Shown here piece by piece: positions 55,136-64,000 of a DNA stretch of 64,000 nt. Origin of the DNA: Amborella trichopoda (Eukaryota > Streptophyta > Magnoliopsida > Amborellales > Amborellaceae). Numbering within the stretch: the first letter of the stretch is position 1; each line of letters starts with the position of its first letter. The stretch covers positions 5,825,131 to 5,889,130 of the forward strand of contig NW_006494789.1 of the NCBI RefSeq assembly GCF_000471905.2, written 5' to 3'. The position numbers and the translations under genes are program-made. The notes under the pieces are model-generated. The model saw nothing but the letters and a program-made list of their open reading frames with translations, searched no databases and had not been told where the DNA came from.

Positions 55136-58100
55136 GGATGATACTTAAAGAGGTACTATCCGTAATGCATATTCAAAACAAAGGGACCCAACCAAAAATA
55201 AGCAAGATGGTCCAAACAAAATTTTAACTCTTTTTATTGTAGTAAAAACGAGTTACAAAAAGCCCATTACTAGGGAGATTACAAGTCTCTTGCATCTGAG
55301 GATAAGAGGACAGTTACAAACCAAAACTTGTACTTTCGCTCTTGCATCGGAGGATAAAAGAAAGGTTACAGGCTAAAACAAATGCTTACGCCATGAAGAA
55401 GAAGAAAACCCACAAAAGAAAGGCTTTCCTCATGAAGAAGAAGTGAAACCACTTGGAGAGTTAGCTTTAATTCATCTGACGAGTAAGAGGATGGTTACAG
55501 GTCAGAAGACAAAGTAGAGCCACTCTAAGGAGCTAGCCTCAATCCACTTGACGTGTATGTCAAACATATAAGTCAGGTATCTTACTCGACCTGTACATCA
55601 AATATACAACAAAGGATTCATTCAACATGTGTATCAAACATACAAAGCGGGCTGCCCTGGCAAGGAACTGACTTATGACGAAAAGTGTACCCTGTTCACA
55701 ATGGATGCCCTCCCACAGAACAACATGGACCTCACTGTTGTGCTGAAGGATTTAGCTTCCAACAGGAACCATAAGCCACGCCTTACCATCATTCACTATT
55801 TTTGCCCGGCCCATGAACATCACCGTATGTAGCTTGTCACCGAGAGCCACAAATCCCGTACGTAACTTACTGCCATAAGCCAACATCACTCTTCGCACCA
55901 TGATAAGCCATACGTGCTGATGAGCATCGACTGTGTCCTCCAAAGTCCCACTGCTTGTCGAAACTTCAACCAACCACCCTCTCCTCACCGTTAAGGAAAT
56001 TTTCTTTTAAGTTTTTTTACCCGTGGTGAAAAGGTGAGGGAAAACGGGATTTTACCCCATTATATAGACCACACTACCCTCAAATGCCCTTCACAAACTC
56101 GGAATTCCGGTCGCATCCAAGGGAAGCCAAGTGACAATGAGCCGGGTCGGGCTTTTACTCGAGGCCCGAGGTAACTCTCATCGATCCATCCCTAGTTCCA
56201 GTTGACTTAGCGTCGGGTGTGTTTTCAAAACAACCCTAGCTCCGATTGACTTGACACCAGGTATGTTTCAAACAACCCTAGTGCATGTTGATTTTACGTT
56301 GGGTGTGTTTCCAAATGACCCTAAATCCTGTTAACTTAGCACCGGTTGTCTTCAAACAATATCACGGGTTGTTCACAGCGCCAGCTGAGTCTTTAACAAC
56401 CTAGTGCCGGTTGTGTTTTTGAGAACTCAGCACTGGTTGAATACACATAAGAAACCACTAGTACTACTGAGGGCACCAACTGTATTCAAGCAGCCTATTG
56501 TCACCTACTTCAGGTTGAAGTCTTGTCCGTCCTACCACTTATCCTTAGTGGGGTTGCACCCATGCCATGACCTGTCATCCCCAGTGATGTTGCACCCAAA
56601 CTGTGGCCTATCATCCCTAATGGATTTATGAGCTACCCTTCATCCCCTTGGGAGTTACACCCATATTGTAGCTCATTATCCCCAGTGAAGTTAGGGTCAT
56701 TCTTACCTCTTCAATTTTCGGTGGGTCTGTTTCACACCAAGCTATCTTAACCCCAGGGAGAAAGCTTGGCCCCCTAAGCCCTAGTGAAGACCGCCTCTAT
56801 TGGCCATCCTTCATCAGATCACCATTTCCATCTAAGCCCTTTGCTTGTGTATGACGTTAATCATTTTATCCCCAGAGAGTCAGATTGTCAACCACAGACC
56901 TATTCCACAGCGAGCTTCACCTACATGGCGACCCACACAATGGTCTTAGCTGCATGACCCTAAACTGCACAGCTGTGGTGAAAATTATATGACCTTAAAC
57001 TATAGCGGAGGTCTAGTTGCACGACTTTAAATTGTACGGTTCTAGTTGTATGACTTGAAACTGCATGACCACGGTCCAACTTATGATCTTAAACCATAGT
57101 ACAAGTCCTAGCCGCATGACGTTAAAAGACTCAAAACCATGGTCCAAACTATATGACCTTAAACTGTAGCGATGGTCTAGATGCACAACCTTAAACTGCA
57201 TAACCATGGTCCAAACTGTATGACCTTAAACTATAGCGTTGGTCTAGTTGCATGACCTTAAACTGCACAACCATGGTTCAAACTATATGACCTTAAACTG
57301 TAGCGATAGTCTAGTTGCACGACCTTAAACTGCACTGTCCTAGTTGTATGACTTTAAACTGCATAATCACGGTCCAACTATATGACCTTACATCATAGTG
57401 CACGTCCAGGCCTCATGACATTAAACTGTTTCGCACGGGTCTCGAAGGCATGACCTTAAACACGCCTTCACATAAAAAAATAAAAAAAAATAAAAAATAA
57501 CGGGCATGATGTATATCTGAACAAGGGAACAACACGAGTAAAAATAACGGGCAGGCATGGTCACGAAACCATGAGTAAAAGAGTTGCGTGAATAAAAACC
57601 TGGCACGATGAAAACTTGAAAGGGCATCATGAAAAAAAATGGATGAAAAGGGTGGACATAGCTGAAAGGTTATGGGTAAAAGAGCCCCAAAATAAAAAGA
57701 AGTTGGTGAAAACCGTCTCTACGGCGTTGCTTCCCAAGTTCAAGTGAAATTCTACAAACGAAGCTTGGATCAGTAAACAGGTTGATGCAGCACTAGTCTC
57801 AACAGGCAGCTTCAATCCTCACTCAAAAGAAGAAAAATCTCTGGTATCATAGTATCGAGACTCCAAAAATATGAGCTTCAAGGAAAATATTCTGACACCC
57901 TGAGTCCAGTTGCAAAAGGACTCGAAAGAAAGAAGACTTGCCATGACGACAAGACAAGTCTCATGAGGAAGAAAATTATTCCCATGAGGTCACTCTAGAA
58001 ACAAATACACCAAAGGTAATAAATTGACAAAGTGAGGGGAGAACCTACCAGTGACGTCAGCTTGTCTAATTGGCACGACCAGACCTTCGGGATCGGCTAA

Positions 58101-58550
58101 TAGAACCTGCCCCCGACTGGACTCGATAGACGAGACCCATAGTGGTACTCTGAACGTCAAAAGAAAACTGATGTAGCAGGAAACAAAGCCTACCAAAGCA
58201 AACCAACAAACCCAGACCAAATGGGAACGATACCTTTCTACATGGCACTTAATTACCGGACGGGCCTGATTCTGACTAACAAGGTCCGTGCAAAATCCTC
58301 AGCTTCAGAATCACAAACAGTCTGCACGAGGATGAGGAATTCAACATGATCCCTAAAAAAAGTTTCTTCTGCCCCTAAAGTCTTCATTCATGGACGGACC
58401 CGCAAACAATGCATCCCTACGTCTGCGCAGCGTAGTCACACCATTATGTGAATCTCCTCGGCGTTCACTTGGTCATGTGTCTAGGAAAGAAAATTTTCGA
58501 ATGATTGTCCTTCTTGCTTCTCTTGAAGCACAACATTCGGCGGGGCAAGC
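55136..58550 (+). other. Long 3' non-coding region of the Tat-like element
   Basis: No conserved frame. It contains GGATAA.AG..CAGGTTACAG repeats (55290-55510), blocks with CTAGTGCCGGTTG words like the LTR hairpin array (56190-56430), a tandem repeat (56940-57460), and ends in a purine-rich GGCGGGGCAAG just before the 3' LTR, a likely polypurine tract. Frames at 55629 and 55752 are not recognised. Confidence 0.65.
56940..57460. repeat. Tandem repeat of about 65 bp, composed of 32-bp half-units
   Basis: The word (C/A)(T/A)(G/A)ACCTTAAACT recurs every 30-35 bp, alternating TGTAGCGATGGTCTAGTTGCA with TGCA(C/T)AACCATGGTCCAAACTA. About seven to eight full units. Confidence 0.85.
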
Positions 58551-59531
58551 AGTTTGAATGTATTTTTCAGCACATTGGTCCTTGGTAGGAAATAGGTCAA
58601 TAAAATCTACAAAACAATGGAAATTCGTGACAGTCTCAGAATGGCCCCAAAACTGGTCAGGATCTTCATTAGCACTTCAAAGGACCACTTGCCAAGTTTC
58701 ATTGTGATCAGTAATGTCTAAGGCACTGAACACAAAGAAATAATTTAAGCAAAATCGGTCTCTAGCACCTTGAAATGACCCTGTAACTAGAGCTATACTT
58801 TTGGTATGTCAAACAGCTATGGGACCACCATCATTAGATCTGGAAAGGTCAAAAACCCTTATGGGTCAAGTTTCGGCTTAATCGGGCACTCCAAGACAAA
58901 GTTATGGGTAAAAGACTAACAAGGGGTAGGCCGGACACTATTTCCATGTGGCCTCACTGCACCAAAACACCATAAAAGGTGGCTGTTCTTACAGTCACGA
59001 GTATTCACTTTCGGGGCCTATATCTCACTCGTTCCAAGTCAGATCATTCCCCAATTTGGTTAGCATGTTCGTCTCATCAAGACGAACAATTCAATTCTCG
59101 TGTACGATGAACTATTGGATTTCATACACGAAGGCATCAAAGCTGTTGTAAATTTCGGTCGTTGGACTTCAAGATTCCGATAAAAAACTCAAGATAACAA
59201 AATCTTCATCCGAAAATGAAATCAAACCATGTTCATTGCAATATGATCGTGACGACATGCTCAGCGTGATTCAATGAATAAATCATGAAAAAAAAATCAA
59301 GGAACGAGCACAAAATCGATCAAACGGTCATCAGAATGACTTCGGGTCAACCACAAAAGATCACACATGTTCTCGGGCAGCAGGGACTGTATTGAAATTC
59401 CACACATTATTAGGCGGGGGCAAAACAGTCCTTTTACACCCATTTTTACAATTTCTTTAAATTCAATTAAATTGTAATTATATTCAATTCTAGCTAGTTT
59501 TTGGACATACACCCATGTTTTAGCCCAATTC

Positions 59532-59539
59532 TATATAAA
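59532..59539 (+). promoter_or_regulatory. TATA box of the 3' LTR
   Basis: TATATAAA in TTCTATATAAACATGCAAAG, the counterpart of 46535-46542. It could drive read-out transcription into 61663 onward. Confidence 0.7.
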
Positions 59540-59689
59540 CATGCAAAGCTAAATTGTAAGGGCCTTCAGTTCATTTTTAGATTGATTGAATAAATATTTC
59601 ATTTCTGCTTGAGTTCATGAGTAAGTCTTGGAGAGGGAGAAAGGAGAGAAGAAAATGGCCGGTACCGTTCGGGCAGGTAACTTTCTCTC

Positions 59690-60140
59690 CTCCCCTCTTT
59701 CTCTCTTCTTTTTCTCTCCTCTCTTCTCATCTCTATCTCTTTCTCTCTCCTCCTCCCTTCTGGTCTCTATCTTCTTTTCATCTCTATATCTTTCTCTCTC
59801 CTTCTCTCTTGCTCTGTCTTCTTTCTCTCTCCTCTTTTCTCATCTTTATAACTCTCTCTTGCTCTTTCTCTCCTCCCTTCTTTCTCTCTCTTTTTCTCTC
59901 CCCTCCTCTCATCTCTATATCTTTCTCTCTCCTCCTCCCTTCTCATCTCTATCTCCTTCTGATCTCTCTCTTTTTCTCTCCTTTTTTCTTTCTCTCTCCT
60001 TCTCTCTTTCTCTCTCTTTCTCTCTCTTCTTTCTCTCTCCTCTCTTCTCATCTCTGTCTCCTTCTCATCTCAATCCCCTTCGCATCTCTATCTCTTATTC
60101 TCTCTTATTCTCATCTCTATCTCCTTCGATCACAACTGAC
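59690..60140 (+). repeat. CT-rich low-complexity tract, 3' LTR
   Basis: TTTCTCTCTCCTC/TCATCTCTATCTC repeats. The Leu/Ser/Phe-rich ORFs here and their Glu/Arg-rich antisense frame are artefacts. Confidence 0.9.
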
Positions 60141-60860
60141 GAGGCTTAGTGTCTATTGGTTTTCTCTTGTCACAACTAACGAGGCTTAGTGCCGGTTGGT
60201 TTTCTCCTATCACAAGTAACGAGTCTTAATATCGGTTGGTTTTCTCCTTCCTTTGTCAGTTGGTGAAACCTACTGTCAGTTGATTTTCTCTCTCCTTCTG
60301 TCAGTCAGTCGGTGAGACTTAGAGTCGACTGGTTTTCTCTCTCTTACTTTGTCAATCGGTGAAGCTTAGTGCCAATTGGTCTTCCCTCTCTTCTTATATC
60401 TCCTCTTCTGTTAGTTGAAGAGACTTGACGCCAGTTGATTTTCTCCTTCCTCTGTCAGTCGGTGAAACCTAGTGCTGGTTGGTTTTATCTCTCCTCTATC
60501 AGTCGGCGAGACCTAGAGCTGACTGGTTTTCTCTCTCTTTTTCTGTTAGTCAGTGAGACCTAACACCCACTAGTTTTCTCCCTCCTCCTTTGTCAGTCGG
60601 TGAGACCTAACACCGACTGGTCTTCTCTCTCCTCTCCTATCAATCGTGAGACCTAGCATCAACTGGTTTTCTCTCTCTTCCTCTGTTAGTCAGTGAGACC
60701 TAGCATCGACTGATTTTCTCTCTCTTCCTCTGTCTATCGGTGAGACCTAACACTGATTACTTTTCTCTCTCGTCTCCTCTCAGTCGGTGAAGCCTAGCAT
60801 CGACTGGATTTCTCTCTCTTCCTTCTAAACACAGTCAGCAATCCTTAACCCCGACTGCAC
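60125..60860 (+). repeat. Hairpin/pyrimidine array, 3' LTR
   Basis: Counterpart of 46870-47640. A clean unit at 60594-60619 has CAGTCGGTG, loop AGACCTAA and CACCGACTG, a perfect 9-bp stem with an 8-nt loop. Confidence 0.87.
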
Positions 60861-61662
60861 CTTCTTTTTCTCTCTCTTTCCTTTATTCTCTCCTCTTTCA
60901 TACTCTTCTCTTCCTTTCTTCTCCCTCCTTCTTTCTTTCCCTTCTTCTCTTCTTATTCTCTCATCATAGCCTTAATTTTGCTACTCTTTCGTTCAATTAA
61001 GAGGGATTGAGAGTAGCCTCTCATGGTAGTCCTATTGTCTAGCCGTAATGTTGTTGTGCCAGTGTTACTTGGCCCGCGTTAATGCCATGACAAACTGACC
61101 ATCGTTCCTAGCTCGTCAGTTATGGTAACGACGTCTAGTAGTAATCCTGTGAGTCGATCTTAGTTACCGATCCCGTTTTACTACCATGTCAGGCCAATTA
61201 TCCATCAGCCTAGTCACTGCTGTGATCCTCTTGCTTAGTCGAATTCTTTTCTCCCCCATCTTTCTTCTCTTCTTCGTTTTGAATGCACATGCTTGTGTAC
61301 ATCATCAAAGAGGAAAAGGGTGAGGTCTAACCCACTTGTTTTATAACATTTTTCATATATATGTGTGATTACAGAAAAGTAGAAAATAAGAAGAATACAA
61401 GCCAAGGGAGGCGATTCTGATTCAGTTTTATTGCTTGGGGACTTGCTTCGTGATCTAAGAGGGCACCCACGGAGTCAGCCTGAGTAAGTCCCAAACCCAC
61501 CTTTAAATTCCTTTCTCACCGGTTGGTAACACCTGCCCCCATTTTCGAATGGTGTTCCTGAGAGAGAGATCTCAAAAACGTCCTTGGTATTCCCCAGAAA
61601 CTCGATACACGTACCGTCTGACCCCAAAAGGATCCTGAGGGCGAGATCACCTAACTAGTGAT

Positions 61663-62210
61663 CATGGTATCTATAGTTGCCCTTCTTTATCGCTTGAATC
61701 TCACTCGAGCTGTGAGAGACAAAGCGACAAAGAAGTAGACCCTTACAGTAAAAGAGTTGGGTGGGGGAGAGAATCTGGACTCGTCATCCACGAAGTTATG
61801 GCCTCATGAGTGATTATGAGTGCAATGTGATCATCATTATAGGGGTCGTTCCAACTCCTTTGTTTTTGAAAATTGTTTCTCAGAGCAAGAATGTTTTGAA
61901 ATCAGGAAGAAAGGTTTTAGAACAAATGCTAATGCTGGGTTACGATTTGAATACAAAATATTAAAGTTTTTGAAATGATGAACACCGAGTGAAGATTTCG
62001 TTGGGTAGTTTTGAAGGGACATTGACTTTGGCCAATCAATTGATTATTTGGGGGATCTGGTATCCATCTTGAGTCAGATCCGGGTCACTTTAGAGAGTAA
62101 TATATGGTGATTTCCAATGTCGCCAGTGAATTGTAATTGTCTCCAAATGACGAGAATGGTACCATGGTCATTTACTAACATGTTCCCCTAATAGAATCAT
62201 CCACTGGGTC
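61663..62210. other. Flanking sequence, unclassified
   Basis: Host side of the Tat insertion, continuous with the sequence left of 45226. A 67-codon frame at 61761-61964 is not recognised. Confidence 0.5.
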
Positions 62211-62830
62211 CGACCTGTCCCGTTTGGGCTCGTAAGACATTATCTTAGATCCCTTGAGGGTTGGTTTTGAAATAGTGAATCATTTCCTTGGCTCCATTGG
62301 AAAAGTCTCTAGCAGCATTTCAAATGGCTTCAAATGGTTAAGGGGTATTTTTATCATTTGACAACTCATGGCCCAAAGGAATCTTGTCTGGTCATAGGCC
62401 TGCCCTGATCTTGGCATGATGGGACTCGCTTCTGATCCCTTGAGGAATGATATGAAATGGTGAAGTTAAGGGTGTGGGCGACAGTGGAAATGCCTTTGTC
62501 AACATTCTGAATGTCTTTAAGGCATTCAGGGGTTTTTTCATCATTTGACGACACATGCCCTAAAGGAATCTCCCGTTATCATTGGTCTACCTTGATTTTG
62601 GCCTGATGGGACTCGCCTTTGATCCTTTGGGGGTGACATGAAATGGTGAATTATTTTCTTGGGCGCCATTGGAAATGTGTCTGGCGACATTCCAAATGGC
62701 ATTAAATGGTAAAGGGGTATTTCATCATTTGACGATTCTTGCCCCAAAGGAATATTTCGCCATTATAGGCCTGCCCTAATTTTGGCTTGATGGGACTCGG
62801 CTCTAATCCCTTGGGGATTGGTTTTAAGGA
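62211..62830. repeat. Tandem repeat of about 185 bp, 3.3 units
   Basis: The marker (G/A)ATCC(C/T)TTG(A/G)GG lies at 62248, 62434, 62621 and 62805. Units share TGATGGGACTCG, TCATTTGACGA, GGTATTT and GCCC.AAAGGAATC. Units differ by many substitutions, so the array is old. Confidence 0.87.
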
Positions 62831-63293
62831 GACAAGGCATGGGATTTGGTGATTGGCATTTTCAGCCATGTACTAGGATTCTAGGAATGTCTACTACCTT
62901 GGACCATCGTGTTGTTAGAAGATTTTGTCTTTTGTGATTCCCCTTTTCGTAGGTCTTGTTTTTTCGGACGATACTTGATGGGACCATTTGCACATATCTG
63001 TTGGGGGGTGCCATTAGCAATGGCGTCGGCAGCTTTGCAAGTGCCGATAGCCCATTTCGGGTTGGCATATATATGCGAGATTCGGGATGGTGGATTTTGT
63101 TGTTCAGTCACTTGAAATTTTCTATCCATCCCTTGGTATTATCCAATATCCACCTGATGTTCGGACAAAGGCAATTGATACTTATGTCTTAAGAGGAAGA
63201 CTTTCCCATTCATTCCGATGATATTTCTTTCCCTCACATTTTCTTGAATCAGTTAGCCCACGATACCCTTGCTGAGGAGCATCATCAAAGGGT
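62831..63293. other. Sequence upstream of the PMD frame
   Basis: Overlapping short frames (62909-63192) without recognisable domain. It may be the degraded N-terminal part or leader of the PMD-like gene. Confidence 0.4.
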
Positions 63294-63986
63294 TTGAGGG
63301 TACTCCCTTATTCCTCCTTAATTTCGGAGTGGTATGAGTCAGCCCCGGTTTGGGTTGAATTGGCCTCATCATTCTCAGTACTCTCTTTTTTTAGAGTATT
63401 TCGTATGGCTTCATCTCATGTGAATTTTAATTTGTTAAAGGCATTGGCTCCATGGTTTAACCCACTCATCAATACTTCCTTTCTTCCCATGAGTGAAATC
63501 ACCATAACCTTGGAGGAATTATCTCGGATTTTTGAACTTTGTTTGGTAAAAAATGTGTATGATCCACTAATTGGCAATGACAACCATGCTCCCACAGGTC
63601 GCCACTTTTTGCACATCCGATTCCCACTGAGGGTTAAATGGATTGATCTCGAGGCCTTAGTTCGTTCCCAAGCTGAGGCCTTAGCGGAGGTTAGGCTCTG
63701 AACCCTCTACTTTTGCCTTTTTGCCTTGCTTTTATTTCCTTCAGGTCGAAATATTGTCTCTTCTACCTTGTTTCCCTTGACAGCCTCCTTTTGGGATAGC
63801 AGTGAAATTTCCATTGTGCCGGCGACCTTTGCTAGCATTTTTTTGGAGTTTTATGATCGGGTTTCCCAAGGAGCTTGGTCGAACCTGATTTTTCTTCACG
63901 CTGACCGTGAGAAAAATTCTCTCTCAAACAACCACGAAAGCTGCGCGCGTTGGGCGCGTACTCTCATATGTGCAGATAGGAACTAA
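63294..63986 (+). pseudogene. Plant mobile domain (PMD / aminotransferase-like) protein fragment
   Basis: One frame with a single internal TGA (63699-63701). The first part has ALAPWFNPLINTSFLPMSEI, then TITLEELSRIFELCLVKNVYD, which fits the PMD start (W-x-P-x-T-x-T-F-x-L-P-x-G-E-x-T-I-T-L-E-D-V). After the TGA, in the same frame, FPLTASFWDSSEISIVPATF and ASIFLEFYD fit the PMD segment P-L-A-x-x-L-A-x-G-x-x-I-A-L-A-P. PMD proteins include host MAIN/MAIL regulators of genome stability and many transposon-borne relatives. Here the frame ends in unrelated sequence, so it is a broken, probably transposon-derived copy. Start Met at 63294 is arbitrary. Confidence 0.6.
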
Positions 63987-64000
63987 CAAAGAGAGAGTTT

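Larger units (their letters stand above)
59677..61374 (+). other. Possible 5'-UTR intron, 3' LTR copy
   Basis: Donor GGGCAG|GTAACTTTC at 59677, acceptor GTGATTACAG|AAAAG ending at 61374, at the same positions as in the 5' LTR. Confidence 0.35.
45231..61657 (+). mobile_element. Tat/Ogre-like Ty3/gypsy retrotransposon, degenerate but structurally complete
   Basis: Long LTRs at 45231-48430 and 58551-61657; a 5-bp TSD GTGAT (45226-45230 and 61658-61662); PBS-like sequence at 48431; and gag, RT, RNase H, a second RNase H-like segment and integrase in gypsy order on the plus strand, then a 3.4-kb non-coding 3' region. The second RNase H piece, long LTRs and long untranslated region fit the Tat/Ogre group. 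Stops and frameshifts occur in every domain, and the LTRs have diverged, so the insertion is old. Confidence 0.93.
58551..61657 (+). repeat. 3' LTR of the Tat-like element
   Basis: Collinear with 45231-48430. Starts AGTTTGAATGTATTTTTCAG (first base diverged from TG) and ends ...ACCTAACTA before TSD GTGAT. A segment of about 200 bp present at 46090-46310 is shortened here, while the CT tract is longer. Confidence 0.92.

Noticed and set aside
59617..60189. Long plus-strand ORFs (173-190 codons) and an antisense Glu/Arg-rich ORF
   Set aside because: They translate CT-rich low-complexity DNA of the 3' LTR; composition alone explains the open frames.
62211..62830. Possible CRISPR-like array
   Set aside because: Units of about 185 bp are contiguous diverged repeats with no constant short repeat/spacer pattern, and the DNA is plant-like.

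Overview
The window looks like intergenic DNA from a large, repeat-rich flowering-plant genome. It is AT-rich, has no recognisable intact host gene, and is built from nested plant transposons: Ty1/copia, Ty3/gypsy of the Tat/Ogre type, LINE, Mutator-like, hAT-like and PIF/Harbinger-like. The species cannot be named from sequence alone. No tRNA, rRNA, CRISPR or prokaryotic feature was seen. All calls come from reading motifs, terminal repeats and target-site duplications (TSDs) by eye.

Left part (1-12000): a long hairpin (10-478); several short tandem duplications; a Mutator-like MITE (2741-3141); and a 1.95-kb fold-back element (3235-5183) with a perfect 9-bp TSD that carries repeated pieces of a protein-kinase exon. 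A gypsy remnant without reverse transcriptase (5985-8473, minus strand) follows, then a PIF/Harbinger-like element (9183-11283) filled with a CTCTCTCTAAAATTTT-type minisatellite.

Middle part (12001-36035): a direct segmental duplication. Copy A is 12001-16356. Copy B is 21653-24995 continuing at 33677-34884. The copies differ by insertions, so each acts as an empty-site control for the other. Copy A has an hAT-like element (13447-14000) that copy B lacks. Copy B has a complete copia element (25001-33676, TSD TCCTT), itself split by an hAT-like element (27655-29909), plus an extra MITE (33768-34153). At one shared position both copies hold the same MITE but in opposite orientation (14989-15351 and 24423-24800). 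Between the copies lie a 5'-truncated LINE (minus strand) and an LTR-like fragment. A LINE RNase H relic follows copy B.

Right part (36036-64000): a second LTR-like fragment, a purine-rich strand (38430-39690), a 4.1-kb solo LTR (41001-45133, TSD TTTAC), and a Tat/Ogre-like gypsy element (45231-61657, TSD GTGAT). Its 3.1-3.2-kb LTRs each contain a TATA box, a possible 5'-UTR intron and an array of small hairpins between pyrimidine tracts. Its gag-pol is broken by stops, frameshifts and a YVDD to HVDN change. The window ends with a roughly 185-bp tandem repeat and a degenerate plant-mobile-domain (PMD) reading frame.

Nothing here forms a working gene system. The biology is transposon nesting, gene-fragment capture, duplication and decay.
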